Assembly (NCBI RefSeq): GCF_002943105.1
Contig: NZ_PTPZ01000001.1
Span: 1-64,000 of the forward strand
Direction: 5' to 3'
From: Cloacibacterium normanense
GTDB taxonomy: Bacteria; Bacteroidota; Bacteroidia; Flavobacteriales; Weeksellaceae
DNA length: 64,000 nt
Of this stretch, positions 39,001-47,707 are shown piece after piece (within the stretch, counting starts at the first letter, position 1; each line of letters starts with the position of its first letter). Both the position numbers and the translations under genes were made by a program. The notes beneath the pieces were generated by a model, which searched no databases, was not told where the DNA came from, and saw only the letters and a list, made by a program, of their open reading frames with translations.

Positions 39001-39725
39001 TATTTAAACATTTTGAGCCATATAAAGAAGAATTAATAGAAGCTAAAAATAGATATAAAACTCCAAATAAAAAATATTTTTATTTACACAGAGAAAGAGA
39101 TGAAAATTTTTTTAAAAAGGGTTCTAAAATTATTTGTCAAGCTAGGTGTTTATCAAACTGTTTTTTCTATACAGAAAATGAATATTATGCATCAAGAGCA
39201 CTTAATATAATTAAAACTGATAGAATCAATTTAAAATATTTAGTGACTTTTCTAAATTCAAAATTAATTTACTTTTATTACAAAAATAGAGGTTCAATAC
39301 AAGGAATTATGTTAAAATTTGATAAAGGTCCTTTACTGAAAATCCCAATTTACAAACCAGAAAATTATTCGCCATTTTTAGAATTTTTTGAATTAATTAC
39401 TACTACATTACAATCTAAAGAAAATATTATTGAAGGAATTGATAATAAACATATTGCAAACTTTTTTCAGGAGATCGTGGACGCTTGCTTTTTTGAGATT
39501 TATTTTCCAGAAGAGATGCAGGAAAAAAATATTACCGTAATTACACAGATAGAAGAGATTTTAAAGAAACACCAAGCAGAGAATTTTGAACATCTAAACG
39601 ATGAGGATAAAAGAAAAATGATTGCCACTTTGTATTATGCTCTAAAAGAAAGTGAGGTGCAACAAAAAATGAGGCAGTTTGTTACGGCAAGTCCAGATGT
39701 TCTTAAAGTAATTCTTCAAAGTTAA
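36096..39725 (+). CDS. Large DNA N6-adenine methyltransferase (Eco57I/PglX-like)
   Basis: The 1209-residue protein has an alpha-helical N-terminus (1-390), the segment YTPKEIVQYM, the SAM-binding motif DPAIGSGAF (461-469) and the catalytic NPPY (721-724). It ends in a C-terminal region (about 900-1200) that resembles a target-recognition domain. This layout fits single-chain adenine methyltransferases that carry their own specificity, so no HsdS is needed. The N-terminus could hold another activity, but I see no PD-(D/E)xK motif there. It lies between the helicase and the ATPase in one operon. Confidence 0.85.
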   Translation: MNRQALKHILQSNYDRDQWISTLQFLTGKREYLTVHLTPKTIEINTQEADRIVKTFYQIGSLKTSDGISLPIFEIILEDNIRIEYNKVSVNDFIKKYIIKDAIKGALTTFSYDKGHEKKEWRFSFISKNSANDFFAEAEAEETNPKKYTYIFGTEEEHRTAIERLYNLEQSRFRLEDFFEAFNVEPVSKKFFEEYKSLYKQFSGFLADEKNEYRSIFEAEINDFNSKTKEDIAKEIDKDIRNFASRLMGRMVFLYFLQKKHWLGASNQQYKDGSSTFLSDLFYNDKESQTNFYQKYLSRIFFEALNTPDRKNEEFTLHNGKTVCIPFLNGGLFEEEQEPKRHREIQFPAFYFEDLFTFFNGYNFTIYENSPEEHTVAVDPEMLGHIFENLIDYNKDTGTFYTPKEIVQYMTQESLIEYLNTHLQKERKEIENLLKNHYTKPFNDAELEKIDQLLNDVKICDPAIGSGAFPMGMLQEIFNLKAVIAYELKKEWNPAQVKQDIIQNSIYGVDLDEGAVEIARLRFWLSLVVDEGIPKALPNLDYKIMQGNSLLESYNDIDLSNLATADEQIISNQQTVLEFGDEYAKEITVFDAVSIEEIQSLIKSYFTKSGNEKAEIKQRLNNIIEGKIHSKIYKEKKRLETLINDFYKKYNLSKDNDLSGFNLKSKEIKELFSNKEQFHNLEKIENELISFQHKSERPYFLWHLYFKEIFDNGGFDIVIGNPPYIKEYTNKSAFDGFRSSPYYIGKMDIWYGFASKGFDILKEKGVECFIAQNNWVTSSGASILRKDVLTRTEIKQFIDFGDYKVFQSAGIQTMIYLLQKNAKPSDEYQVYYAGLTDSNINKNQLEDFLNIDKLISKQRFFIKFEIAFNNKNYFDTTINFDNPQLVSLLDRVSLKKNFELNEKEVIQGIVGAPDKAFIVRDEELHNFNSEELQFIKPFYTNSTGIASENIIYLCEKNFNNKNIKDFINLFKHFEPYKEELIEAKNRYKTPNKKYFYLHRERDENFFKKGSKIICQARCLSNCFFYTENEYYASRALNIIKTDRINLKYLVTFLNSKLIYFYYKNRGSIQGIMLKFDKGPLLKIPIYKPENYSPFLEFFELITTTLQSKENIIEGIDNKHIANFFQEIVDACFFEIYFPEEMQEKNITVITQIEEILKKHQAENFEHLNDEDKRKMIATLYYALKESEVQQKMRQFVTASPDVLKVILQS

Positions 39726-39756
39726 ACCATAATCCAAATTCTAAAAACTAATAAGA

Positions 39757-41700
39757 ATGTCAAACATAAAAGAAATTACACTTTATAATTTCAAAGCATC
39801 TTACGGTGAAACAAAAATAGAGTTAGACGGTAAAAACCTTTTGATGTATGGTGAAAACGGAAGTGGTAAAAGTTCTGTGTATTGGGCATTATATACTTTG
39901 TTGCAGTCTTCTACAAAAGAAATAGAGGAAACGGATAAATATTTTGACTTTAATCACGAAGAAAATCTTATAAATAGAGATTTTTTGATAGAACTAGACA
40001 AGAGTAGAGGATTTGGAAATTACTCAATTGATGTGGGTAAGAATGTTCAAATTGAAATTAAAGATGAAGATGACAATATTTATAACCTTAGTCTTGGAGG
40101 ATTAAGTTCTACAACAAATAAAACAGCTTTAGCAAACTTAAACAGATATTGCGACTTTATTACGCATAGGCTTTTAATCAATTTTTATAATTTTAGAAAT
40201 TCTCAAGAAATTGACTTATGGAAAATATTTAACAGAGAAATATTTCCATTTGTTTATGATAAAAAAGATAAAGGAAATAAAACAATAGAATCTCTAATAA
40301 AACAATTATACGAGAATCAACCATTTGAAATTAATTCAGAAAATGAATATAGTTTATTAGATCAGGACGAATCAATTTATGAATATTATGAAAAGATTAA
40401 AACTGTTAACACTGAAATATCTGAATTAGTCTTTAAAATAGAAAATGAAGCTAACGAGTTTTTTTCTAAATATTTTGATAATTCAGATAATGAATACAAA
40501 CTTTCACTTATTTATACTAATAAATTCTTTTTTGGAAATAATATAATTGATGATAGAGAGAATGATAAAATAAATGGTGTTATAAATCCACTCAAATTAT
40601 TAAGAACTCCTAAAATTATTCTGAAAATATATAAAAAAGCGCATAATTCTTTTGAGTTAATTACAAGGCCTCAAACCTACTTAAACGAAGCATTAATAAC
40701 ACAGTTGTCTTTGTCTATACGATTAGCTTTAACAAAATCTAGAGCTGTAAACTATCCAGGGCAATTTCTGGTATTAGATGATATGCTAATTAGCCTTGAC
40801 ATGAGCAATCGAGATAAAGTTTTGGATATTATTCTTAATGAATTTGCACCTAAGTACAAAATCTATCTTTTTACGCACGAAAGAAGTTTTTTCAATATTG
40901 TGAAGAGGAGGCTTGTAAATAGAAACCTTTTGGAAGATTGGAATATTAAAGAAGTTTTTATGAATAATTTTGTAACTCCTTCAAAACCAATCATTGTTGA
41001 TAATAAAGATTATCTGTCATTAGCTTTATATCATTTGAAAAATTTTGATTTACCTGCTGCTGCAAATTATTTGCGCAAAGAGTGTGAATTCCGAATGAAA
41101 TATCTGTTGCCAGAAAATTTAGCTAAAAAAGAAACAGATGAGAATACAAAATACAATCAACTAGAAAATCTAATAACTAATTTTTTAAAATATTATTCAG
41201 AAACTTTAAATCAGAATATAACGAATTTATTAATATTAAAAGAAAAAAAAGATTTAATACTTAATCCTCTTTCTCATGATAATTTAGATTCAGAAATTTA
41301 TAAAGACGAATTATTGTCATTCCATAATTTGCTTTTAGAGATGAGAAAAATTAAAAAATACATTATACTAAAGTCCGATGAGAAATTTTATTTTAATCAA
41401 ATTGATCATGATGGTGATTTATGCAGATATAATGTTAAGACGATTGAAAATATTATATTCTATAAGGTTTTAGATGGTTCTTTAGTTTGTAAAAATAGCT
41501 TATGCGAGTTTACCATTCAAGAAAAACAGGGACAAAAAATTCAGTTAAATCACCCTACAAAATTTATGGATTTACAAAAAGTAGCCTATAATCATGCATT
41601 GAAAACAACAGGATTACATACATATCCAGATAAATTACTAGAATTTACAAATATTGAATCAAAAACATTTCAAGAACTAATAAATGAGTTTGATGTATAA
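39757..41700 (+). CDS. RecF/SMC-like ATPase
   Basis: The 647-residue protein has an ABC-type ATP site: Walker A GENGSGKSS (32-40), and Walker B FLVLDDMLISLD followed by the LFTHERSF switch (about 336-375). The middle lacks the long coiled coil of Rad50, so it is a short RecF-like ATPase. The C-terminal 250 residues are helical (for example LALYHLKNFDLPAAANYLRKE) and unknown to me. It starts 31 bp after the methyltransferase stop and overlaps the next gene by 17 bp. This pairing is like ATPase-effector defence pairs. Confidence 0.8.
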   Translation: MSNIKEITLYNFKASYGETKIELDGKNLLMYGENGSGKSSVYWALYTLLQSSTKEIEETDKYFDFNHEENLINRDFLIELDKSRGFGNYSIDVGKNVQIEIKDEDDNIYNLSLGGLSSTTNKTALANLNRYCDFITHRLLINFYNFRNSQEIDLWKIFNREIFPFVYDKKDKGNKTIESLIKQLYENQPFEINSENEYSLLDQDESIYEYYEKIKTVNTEISELVFKIENEANEFFSKYFDNSDNEYKLSLIYTNKFFFGNNIIDDRENDKINGVINPLKLLRTPKIILKIYKKAHNSFELITRPQTYLNEALITQLSLSIRLALTKSRAVNYPGQFLVLDDMLISLDMSNRDKVLDIILNEFAPKYKIYLFTHERSFFNIVKRRLVNRNLLEDWNIKEVFMNNFVTPSKPIIVDNKDYLSLALYHLKNFDLPAAANYLRKECEFRMKYLLPENLAKKETDENTKYNQLENLITNFLKYYSETLNQNITNLLILKEKKDLILNPLSHDNLDSEIYKDELLSFHNLLLEMRKIKKYIILKSDEKFYFNQIDHDGDLCRYNVKTIENIIFYKVLDGSLVCKNSLCEFTIQEKQGQKIQLNHPTKFMDLQKVAYNHALKTTGLHTYPDKLLEFTNIESKTFQELINEFDV

Positions 41701-42343
41701 TGAATGTTTAAAAAAAGAAGCAATAGGCGCTTATGAAATTTTGAAAATTTCCCAATATGCAAAAGAAAAAGCATTTATCAGCAGATGTTTTCAGATAGAA
41801 GTAGAGAGTCAGTTTGATAATGTTAAACTTCGTTTACATTTAATAGACTCTCTATATTCCACACAGATGAGTAAACGCTATTATGGTATAGAAGAGTTGG
41901 CAGAAGCATTGTCTAAATATACGGACAAGGAACTAATAACAGAAGCAAATAAATTAGTAAATAGAGAAGATTCTGAAATTCTGCAAAAAATATTTGGAGA
42001 AAAATATGGCTATAATTCAAATGGCAAAAAAGAAAAAAAAGCAGTTTCACTCATTTCAAAATATTTGTATTTTCTTACAGGTTATCAATTTCCTATTTAT
42101 GATAGTTTAGTAAAAATAGCCTATCCAAAGGTTATTAAAGAATATAATGTTAAGACTGGCTACACCAAAATTACAGATATTAATTTTGTACAAGCATTAT
42201 CTGCACTAAATCAAGTTTCAAGCATTAATGATTTTGAAAAACTAGATAACTTTCTATGGTATTCACAAAAAGTAGAAAACAATAGTTTTTCTTTGATTTG
42301 CAGTAAAGAAGAGCATTTAAAAAGGATCAAAATAAAAGTTTAA
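41684..42343 (+). CDS. Unknown partner protein of the RecF/SMC-like ATPase
   Basis: The 219-residue protein overlaps the ATPase gene by 17 bp, so the two are coupled. The centre has a helical segment KAVSLISKYLYFLTGYQFPIYDSL (split here as AVSLISKYL and FPIYDSLV), which recalls helix-hairpin-helix DNA-binding proteins, but no family can be named. It has no HNH, GIY-YIG or PD-(D/E)xK motif that I can see. It may be a DNA-binding or toxin subunit. A second ATG at 41693 is possible. Confidence 0.65.
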   Translation: MSLMYNECLKKEAIGAYEILKISQYAKEKAFISRCFQIEVESQFDNVKLRLHLIDSLYSTQMSKRYYGIEELAEALSKYTDKELITEANKLVNREDSEILQKIFGEKYGYNSNGKKEKKAVSLISKYLYFLTGYQFPIYDSLVKIAYPKVIKEYNVKTGYTKITDINFVQALSALNQVSSINDFEKLDNFLWYSQKVENNSFSLICSKEEHLKRIKIKV

Positions 42344-42415
42344 ATAACAATTTAGAAATTATGATGAATGATATTAAAGTGAGCTATATTCTGAAATAAT
42401 AAATTTAGATTTTAA

Positions 42416-45400
42416 ATGAATACCATAACACAAATAGAAAATGCTTTAGTAGCAATTAATCAAGCAAGTTTCCAGACTCTAATAAATCATTTATTACATT
42501 TTGAAGGAAACAAATTTATAGGTTCACCAGGTGCCGTTGTTGGTAAAGAAAAAACAAGCAAAGGATCTCCTGATTCTTTTTTTGTCAATGGAGATAATTA
42601 CATTTTTGTTGAATGTACAACAAAAGAAAGAATTGGAGAGTCAAAATCATTTTTTGATAAACTTTCAAAAGACATAGACCATTGTTTTAATGAAAGCCAA
42701 ACTAAAATTATTAAAGAAAAAATTGAGAAAGTCTTTTTAGCTTGTACTGAAAAAATAAGTACAGAGGAATACAATTCGTTAAATGGGAAAGTAAAATCTT
42801 ACAATCCCGATACTGTACTTGAAGTTTTGACAATTCAGAATTTGCCAATGCGTATTTTCGATATTCCAAAATTAGCTGAAGAGTATCTCAATATTCAGAT
42901 GATAAAGGGAGATATTTATCCACTTGAACAATTTTTATTAAAAACCGAAAAGGGATTACAGCCATCACTTACTAATGAATTTGTAGGTAGAGAAGCTGAA
43001 TTAAAAGATTGCATTGCTATTTTAGAAAACTATGACATTTTATTTTTGTCAGGTGGTGCGGGGGTTGGAAAATCAAAATTAGGAGTTAAAATATTAGAAG
43101 AACTTTCAAAAGAAGATTATGTTCCAATTGTAATTCAGAGTTCTGGTGTTTCTTTATGGGATGATTATCAGCATCTTTTTTTGACAGGTAAAAAACATAT
43201 TATTTTATTTGATGATGCTAATAAATCAGTAAATAATTTAGTTTACCTATTAAGTAAGTTGGGAGAATCAAAATCATATTCTTTCAAAGTAGTAATAACT
43301 TCAAGAGACTATGTAAAAAAACAGGTTTCACTTACTCTCGAAAATTATACTTTTAGAGAATTAGGTATAAAGGAGTTTAAAGATGAAGAAATTGGAAAAA
43401 TAATAATTGCTACTCTTCCCAATTTGAAACACTATCCTGACATAAAAAGAAAAATTATTGAATTGGCAAAAGGTAATGCGAGAGTTGCATTAATGGCAAC
43501 TAATTCGGTAGTTCCAGAAGCAGAAACTAATTATTTGAGTAGTCCGGTCTTGCTTTATGAAAAATATTTTAAGAAAATATCAGAAGATATAGGAATCTTT
43601 GAAAATCCAATTATTCTCAAATCTTTGGCAATTGTGTCGTTTTTTGGTGTTTTAGACAGAAATAATGAAGAACTTAAAGAAATACTATCATCTAAATTTC
43701 ATATAGATTGGAATGAGTTATGGTCTGCAATTATGGAGCTTCATAATAATGAAATTTTGGATGTTTATTCTGAAGAAATTGTAAAAGTTTCCGACCAAGT
43801 TTTGGCAACCTATGCTTTTTATAAATGTTTCATTGATGAGAAATCCTCTGTTATTAATTATGCAGATTGGATAACAGCATTCATTGAAAAATTTCCAAGT
43901 AGAATTACAGCAACGCTTATAGATGCAAATAATACATTTACCTATTACAATGTAAAAGATTTTGTGTTGCCTCATTTACAAAAGATAATTCAAAACAATA
44001 AATCAGAAGAACAATTATATGCATTCTACAAACTATTTTGGTTTTATAAAGGGCGTGAATGTTTATTGTATTTAAAAAAATGGATTGACAATCTTTCCAA
44101 GGAAGAACGTTCTGGAAAATTAGAGTTTAGCTACGTTCACAATGACCATACTTCAGCAACAAAATATTTTGAGTTATTACGAAAGTTTTGGAATCATCCC
44201 AATGAGCTACTAAAGCCATCGCTTGAATTGACACTGAAAATGTTAATAAAAAGTCCAAATCGTTTATCCGAAGTTTTAAAATTTATTAATGACGATTTCA
44301 GTTACAAGTTAGAAGATTTGGAACACGGTTATTTGCGTCAAAATATTTTATTTGATGTATTACTAAATCAAAAATTATCTGATGAAGAAAGATATTTTGC
44401 GAATGGAATCTTTTTAAACATATCGGAAAAGTTATTGGGGTGGGATTATACAGAGTTTGGTTCAGCAAAAGGTTCTGCATTTACAATCTACAATTTTAGC
44501 TTGTTCAAATCTGACGCCTTATTGGAGTTAAGAAGTCGTATACTTAACAAAACGTTTGAACTTTATGATACTGATGACAAGAATTCTCAACAATTACTAC
44601 ATAAAATAGTATACCCTGGCGGAAATATTGACAAGAGTATCTATGTTCAAGAATTACCTATTTATGAAAAATTAATCTATGAAAAATTAGATAATAAGCA
44701 GTATGCTCACTGTAAGTTTGTTAGTGTTCTTGCCAAAAATTTGTCAGGAGAGGGAATAAATTTCCCAGAGAATTGGAATAATTTTATTGAGTCTGATATT
44801 AGAAAATTATCAAAGTTCATAAAACCTGATTGGGAATATAGAGAAGGAAAATCTATTGATGAATCTGAAAGGGAAAAAAAGCAAGAATTTGAAACTTTTG
44901 TAAACAAAAACAATTGGCAGGAGTTAGAAAAATTTCTATTAAATATAGATGAATTATACCGACAGCAAAAGGATATTAATGTTTGGCATATAGAAAATGC
45001 GGTTACAGATATTTATTCTGCAATTGCGAGAAAAAGTAAATCTGAATTTGAAGATGCTTTAAGATTGTTCTTTGGTGGTAAAGTTAGTTACCCTTTACGT
45101 GCTTATGTTTTGAATGTTGTAATGAGTGAAAACATTTTGACGGCAAATGAGCTTTTAAATATAATGAATGAATACGATTTTAAAGGGAAACCTTATTGGG
45201 AATCTGTATTAGTTACATTTATACGAGAAGAACAAATTAGTCAAGATTTTTTGAACCTTTTATTAGATGTTTTTGGAAACGAAAACGAATACCTGTATAT
45301 ACATAGAATGCTCGATTATGCGAAATATGAATCAGTATTCAATGAATTTAAACAAGGAAAACCAGAATTGGAAGAACACAATATTATAACTTATTTAACA

Positions 45401-46192
45401 AGCATAATTTTTAATAAACCACACAATACAAGACGAGATTTTGGATTTCATTTTTGTGTAGAATGTGCATCATACTTTACTAATCACTTTCAACTTTTAA
45501 AAGATGCTTTTTGGTCTCAATATGAAATAAACCCTCATTTCGACCACGATGGTAAAGAATTAAAAGCAATTTTAGATATTGACAATAAATTTCTTAATGA
45601 TAGTTTAAGAAACGGAAAGTTAGGACTGGGGTATTCTTCAAAAATAAGGTTAGAAAAAATAAACACGAATCCATTGTGGGAATATGATTGCTATGAAGAA
45701 TTGATTGAAGATTTAGTGTTATTGGCATTAGCAAGTGAACAATATAGTTTTTTAATAGAAGAAGATATATATTCCATATTTAGGTATAAAAGTACAACAG
45801 AAGATGCCACAGAAAAAATGAAAGCCTTAATTGTTAAGCTGACACAAAAATATGCAAACAATGAAAAAGTGGTTTTGATACTTATTGAAATGGTTTATCA
45901 TAATTTTAATTTTTGGTTTGTTGACTATTTTAAAGAGTTTCTTCTAGTTAATAAAAACATTGAAGTAACAAAACATATTAATTTTGGAAAATCAGAGAGT
46001 TGGTCAGGTAGTAGAGTACCATTAATTCAGAAGAAAATAGAATTTTATCAGGAAATAATTAAAATGATTAATGCCCTACCTAATATTTTAGACTATTCTG
46101 AGCATATTGACCATTTTGAACAAAAAATCATTAGGAAGAAACAGGATATTGAACGAGAGCAAAGAAGAGATTTTATGGAAGAGTTTTATTAA
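42416..46192 (+). CDS. Nuclease-STAND NTPase, Avs-like
   Basis: The 1258-residue protein has an N-terminal restriction-endonuclease-like domain (about 1-170) with GSPDSFF (D53) and FVECTTK (E66, K70). Next comes a STAND ATPase with P-loop GGAGVGKS (213-220), Walker B LFDD (about 266) and VVITSRD (near 295). The C-terminal 750 residues are helical, like repeat sensors. Such an effector-switch-sensor order is that of Avs and related anti-phage STAND proteins. It stands 72 bp after the partner gene. The trigger and nuclease activity are unproven, and the E-x3-K spacing is a variant. Confidence 0.75.
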   Translation: MNTITQIENALVAINQASFQTLINHLLHFEGNKFIGSPGAVVGKEKTSKGSPDSFFVNGDNYIFVECTTKERIGESKSFFDKLSKDIDHCFNESQTKIIKEKIEKVFLACTEKISTEEYNSLNGKVKSYNPDTVLEVLTIQNLPMRIFDIPKLAEEYLNIQMIKGDIYPLEQFLLKTEKGLQPSLTNEFVGREAELKDCIAILENYDILFLSGGAGVGKSKLGVKILEELSKEDYVPIVIQSSGVSLWDDYQHLFLTGKKHIILFDDANKSVNNLVYLLSKLGESKSYSFKVVITSRDYVKKQVSLTLENYTFRELGIKEFKDEEIGKIIIATLPNLKHYPDIKRKIIELAKGNARVALMATNSVVPEAETNYLSSPVLLYEKYFKKISEDIGIFENPIILKSLAIVSFFGVLDRNNEELKEILSSKFHIDWNELWSAIMELHNNEILDVYSEEIVKVSDQVLATYAFYKCFIDEKSSVINYADWITAFIEKFPSRITATLIDANNTFTYYNVKDFVLPHLQKIIQNNKSEEQLYAFYKLFWFYKGRECLLYLKKWIDNLSKEERSGKLEFSYVHNDHTSATKYFELLRKFWNHPNELLKPSLELTLKMLIKSPNRLSEVLKFINDDFSYKLEDLEHGYLRQNILFDVLLNQKLSDEERYFANGIFLNISEKLLGWDYTEFGSAKGSAFTIYNFSLFKSDALLELRSRILNKTFELYDTDDKNSQQLLHKIVYPGGNIDKSIYVQELPIYEKLIYEKLDNKQYAHCKFVSVLAKNLSGEGINFPENWNNFIESDIRKLSKFIKPDWEYREGKSIDESEREKKQEFETFVNKNNWQELEKFLLNIDELYRQQKDINVWHIENAVTDIYSAIARKSKSEFEDALRLFFGGKVSYPLRAYVLNVVMSENILTANELLNIMNEYDFKGKPYWESVLVTFIREEQISQDFLNLLLDVFGNENEYLYIHRMLDYAKYESVFNEFKQGKPELEEHNIITYLTSIIFNKPHNTRRDFGFHFCVECASYFTNHFQLLKDAFWSQYEINPHFDHDGKELKAILDIDNKFLNDSLRNGKLGLGYSSKIRLEKINTNPLWEYDCYEELIEDLVLLALASEQYSFLIEEDIYSIFRYKSTTEDATEKMKALIVKLTQKYANNEKVVLILIEMVYHNFNFWFVDYFKEFLLVNKNIEVTKHINFGKSESWSGSRVPLIQKKIEFYQEIIKMINALPNILDYSEHIDHFEQKIIRKKQDIEREQRRDFMEEFY

Positions 46193-46256
46193 TTTTTTTT
46201 AGCAAGTTCCAACAATATTTGTAAATCGTAAGCAAAGAATAGAAAACTCTTTATTC

Positions 46257-46364
46257 ATGGTAGTTTCAAGAAACGAAAGTCTTGGTGGAATCTTAAAAAA
46301 AAGATGTTGTAACGAGTTGGAAATGTACTACTTTTGTACACCTCGAAATACTTGAAACTACCAT
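46257..46364. repeat. 108-bp segment with perfect 14-bp inverted ends
   Basis: ATGGTAGTTTCAAG at 46257-46270 and its exact complement at 46351-46364 flank 80 bp that contain a promoter-like pair. No target duplication is evident. It could be an invertible promoter, a MITE, or a transcript hairpin. Confidence 0.6.
46307..46336 (+). promoter_or_regulatory. Promoter-like pair inside the inverted repeat
   Basis: TTG at 46307-46309 and TACTTTTG at 46329-46336, spaced by 19 bp, fit the Bacteroidota consensus. It points right toward the gene fragments at 46356-47187. Confidence 0.5.
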
Positions 46365-46772
46365 CAATATTATGTATCACTAAACATTCTCAATGCGTTA
46401 GGGTTATTTTCAAAACTTCAAGAGAAAGAATTGTTAGAATCTGGCTTAAGAGCAAATAAATCTGCTTTAGAAAGGCATCATTTATTTCCAAAAGCTTGGT
46501 TAATGCGAAACGGAGTTACAGAACAAAGAGATTACAATCAGATTGCCAATTTTGCATTGGTAGAATGGAGTGACAATATTGCAATAAGTGATAAAGAGCC
46601 TAAAGTTTATTTGCCAATTTACGAACAAAGATTTTCAGAAGAGGAATTAAGAAAAATGAGGTTTTGGCATGCTTTACCTGAAAATTGGCAAGAAATGAAA
46701 TACAAAGATTTTCTATTGGAAAGAAGAAGACTAATTGCTGAAGTAGTAAAAAGTGCCTATCAAAAATTGTAA
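46356..46772 (+). pseudogene. C-terminal fragment of a DUF262/DUF1524 (GmrSD-like) protein
   Basis: The open frame starts right after a stop codon inside the inverted repeat. Only TTG at 46431 could start it. It encodes about 138 residues matching the HNH part of DUF1524 proteins: ALERHHLFPKAWL, NQIANFALVEWSDNIAISD and a basic C-terminus. Whole DUF262-DUF1524 nucleases run to several hundred residues, so the DUF262 half is missing. The family includes GmrSD-like enzymes against modified phage DNA. The HNH histidines are kept, but a working protein is unlikely. Confidence 0.6.
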
Positions 46773-46894
46773 TGATGAATAATATCGAACTCGATATTTT
46801 AGTAAAAACTTTTGATAGATTTTTCACCTATCATGATTTTACTTTTAAAAATAATAACCTACGAATATCCTTAACAGAAGTGCAATTACCATAA
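46772..46894 (+). pseudogene. Small 40-codon reading frame, probably a gene remnant
   Basis: The ATG overlaps the stop of the previous frame (TAATG). It encodes about 40 residues (MMNNIELDILVKTFDRFF...) with no recognised family, then a stop. The next fragment starts in another frame before this one ends. This fits a remnant of an operon gene joined to other sequence. Confidence 0.35.
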
Positions 46895-47187
46895 CCGCAA
46901 AACAGCCTTTTATTGATTGGGCAAATGCTTTGGCTCCTGATTTGCCATTGAGTTTGGGAGTTTTAGGTGAATCTAAAACCTATCTCACCAATCCCGATTT
47001 TGATGATGCAGAAAAACATCTGAAAAAATATTATAAAGAAATCTTTGAAAACGAATTGGAAGGAATTTGGCTGGACGAAAATGATTGGCCACAAAAAAGA
47101 GATTATAAAACATTTTGTGAATGGTTTCAAGTGGAAATCAGTGATTGTGTAGTTGATTTGAGTAAAAAAAGTATCTTTTCAATTTAA
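46858..47187 (+). pseudogene. Fragment of a small conserved protein (WPQKR...FCEWF motif)
   Basis: The open frame encodes about 109 residues with WLDENDWPQKRDYKTFCEWF and EISDCVVDL. This pattern recurs in small proteins of unknown function of Bacteroidota. No ATG opens it; a TTG at 46930 is the only alternative start offered. Its beginning is probably lost, because the frame opens only after the stop at 46855. The function is unknown. Confidence 0.5.
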
Positions 47188-47280
47188 TAACACACTTATT
47201 ATACAAAATACAACTCATCAAACATAACCACTATTTCCATATAATGGTGATTTTAAAAACAAATTTTTGTAAAATATTAC

Positions 47281-47316
47281 ATAGATAGTCGGAATGTTTC
47301 CGATTATCTATTATTT
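47281..47316 (+). terminator. Hairpin in the gene-poor gap 47188-47707
   Basis: ATAGATAGTCGGAA and TTCCGATTATCTAT (one mismatch) form a stem followed by TTATTTTTTC. It may end the fragments on its left. The rest of this 520-bp gap holds no convincing gene; a minus-strand frame at 47231-47527 is not supported. Confidence 0.5.
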
Positions 47317-47631
47317 TTTCACATTTGAAGAGAGAATATAGAAAATCAAATTCTACCTTATAAATCACATCCAATAATTCATCAAATTTTAGTTTCGCTA
47401 TTGAAAGACTATAAAAACCGAATGACAAAATAAATGAACTGATAAAGCAAGAAAAGCTGCTATCTTTAAAGAAGGAATTATATCTTTGAAATTCAACTCT
47501 ATTACCAGAATCTTTTTCCATTACCAATGTAATGTATGGTTTTGGTCATGTTTCGCCAGAATTTTAAACGTTCACAGATTGACTGTAAGTAGTTTTGTAA
47601 AAAGACAGAAATTAAGTTATTAGAAAAATTG

Positions 47632-47697
47632 CCTTTGTTTTGTTACAAAATAAAATAAAAATCACCTTTGTTTTGATACAAAAATTTAGTAAATTTG
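47632..47697 (+). promoter_or_regulatory. Promoter and twin operator of the DUF4143 ATPase gene
   Basis: TTTG at 47667-47670 and TAAATTTG at 47690-47697, spaced by 19 bp, fit the Bacteroidota consensus exactly. CCTTTGTTTTG(T/A)TACAAAA occurs twice (47632-47650 and 47665-47683). Each contains a TTTTGTNACAAAA-like palindrome, and the second covers the -33 box, so a repressor may bind there. Confidence 0.65.
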
Positions 47698-47707
47698 GGT
47701 TTGTTTT

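Noticed and set aside
46193-46256. Target duplication flanking the 108-bp inverted-repeat segment
   Set aside because: The bases just outside the arms do not match, so a simple transposon insertion is not shown.
47231-47527. Minus-strand frame of 98 codons
   Set aside because: No family, start or promoter support; it overlaps a hairpin. A short plus-strand Lys-rich end seen there is also too weak to call.
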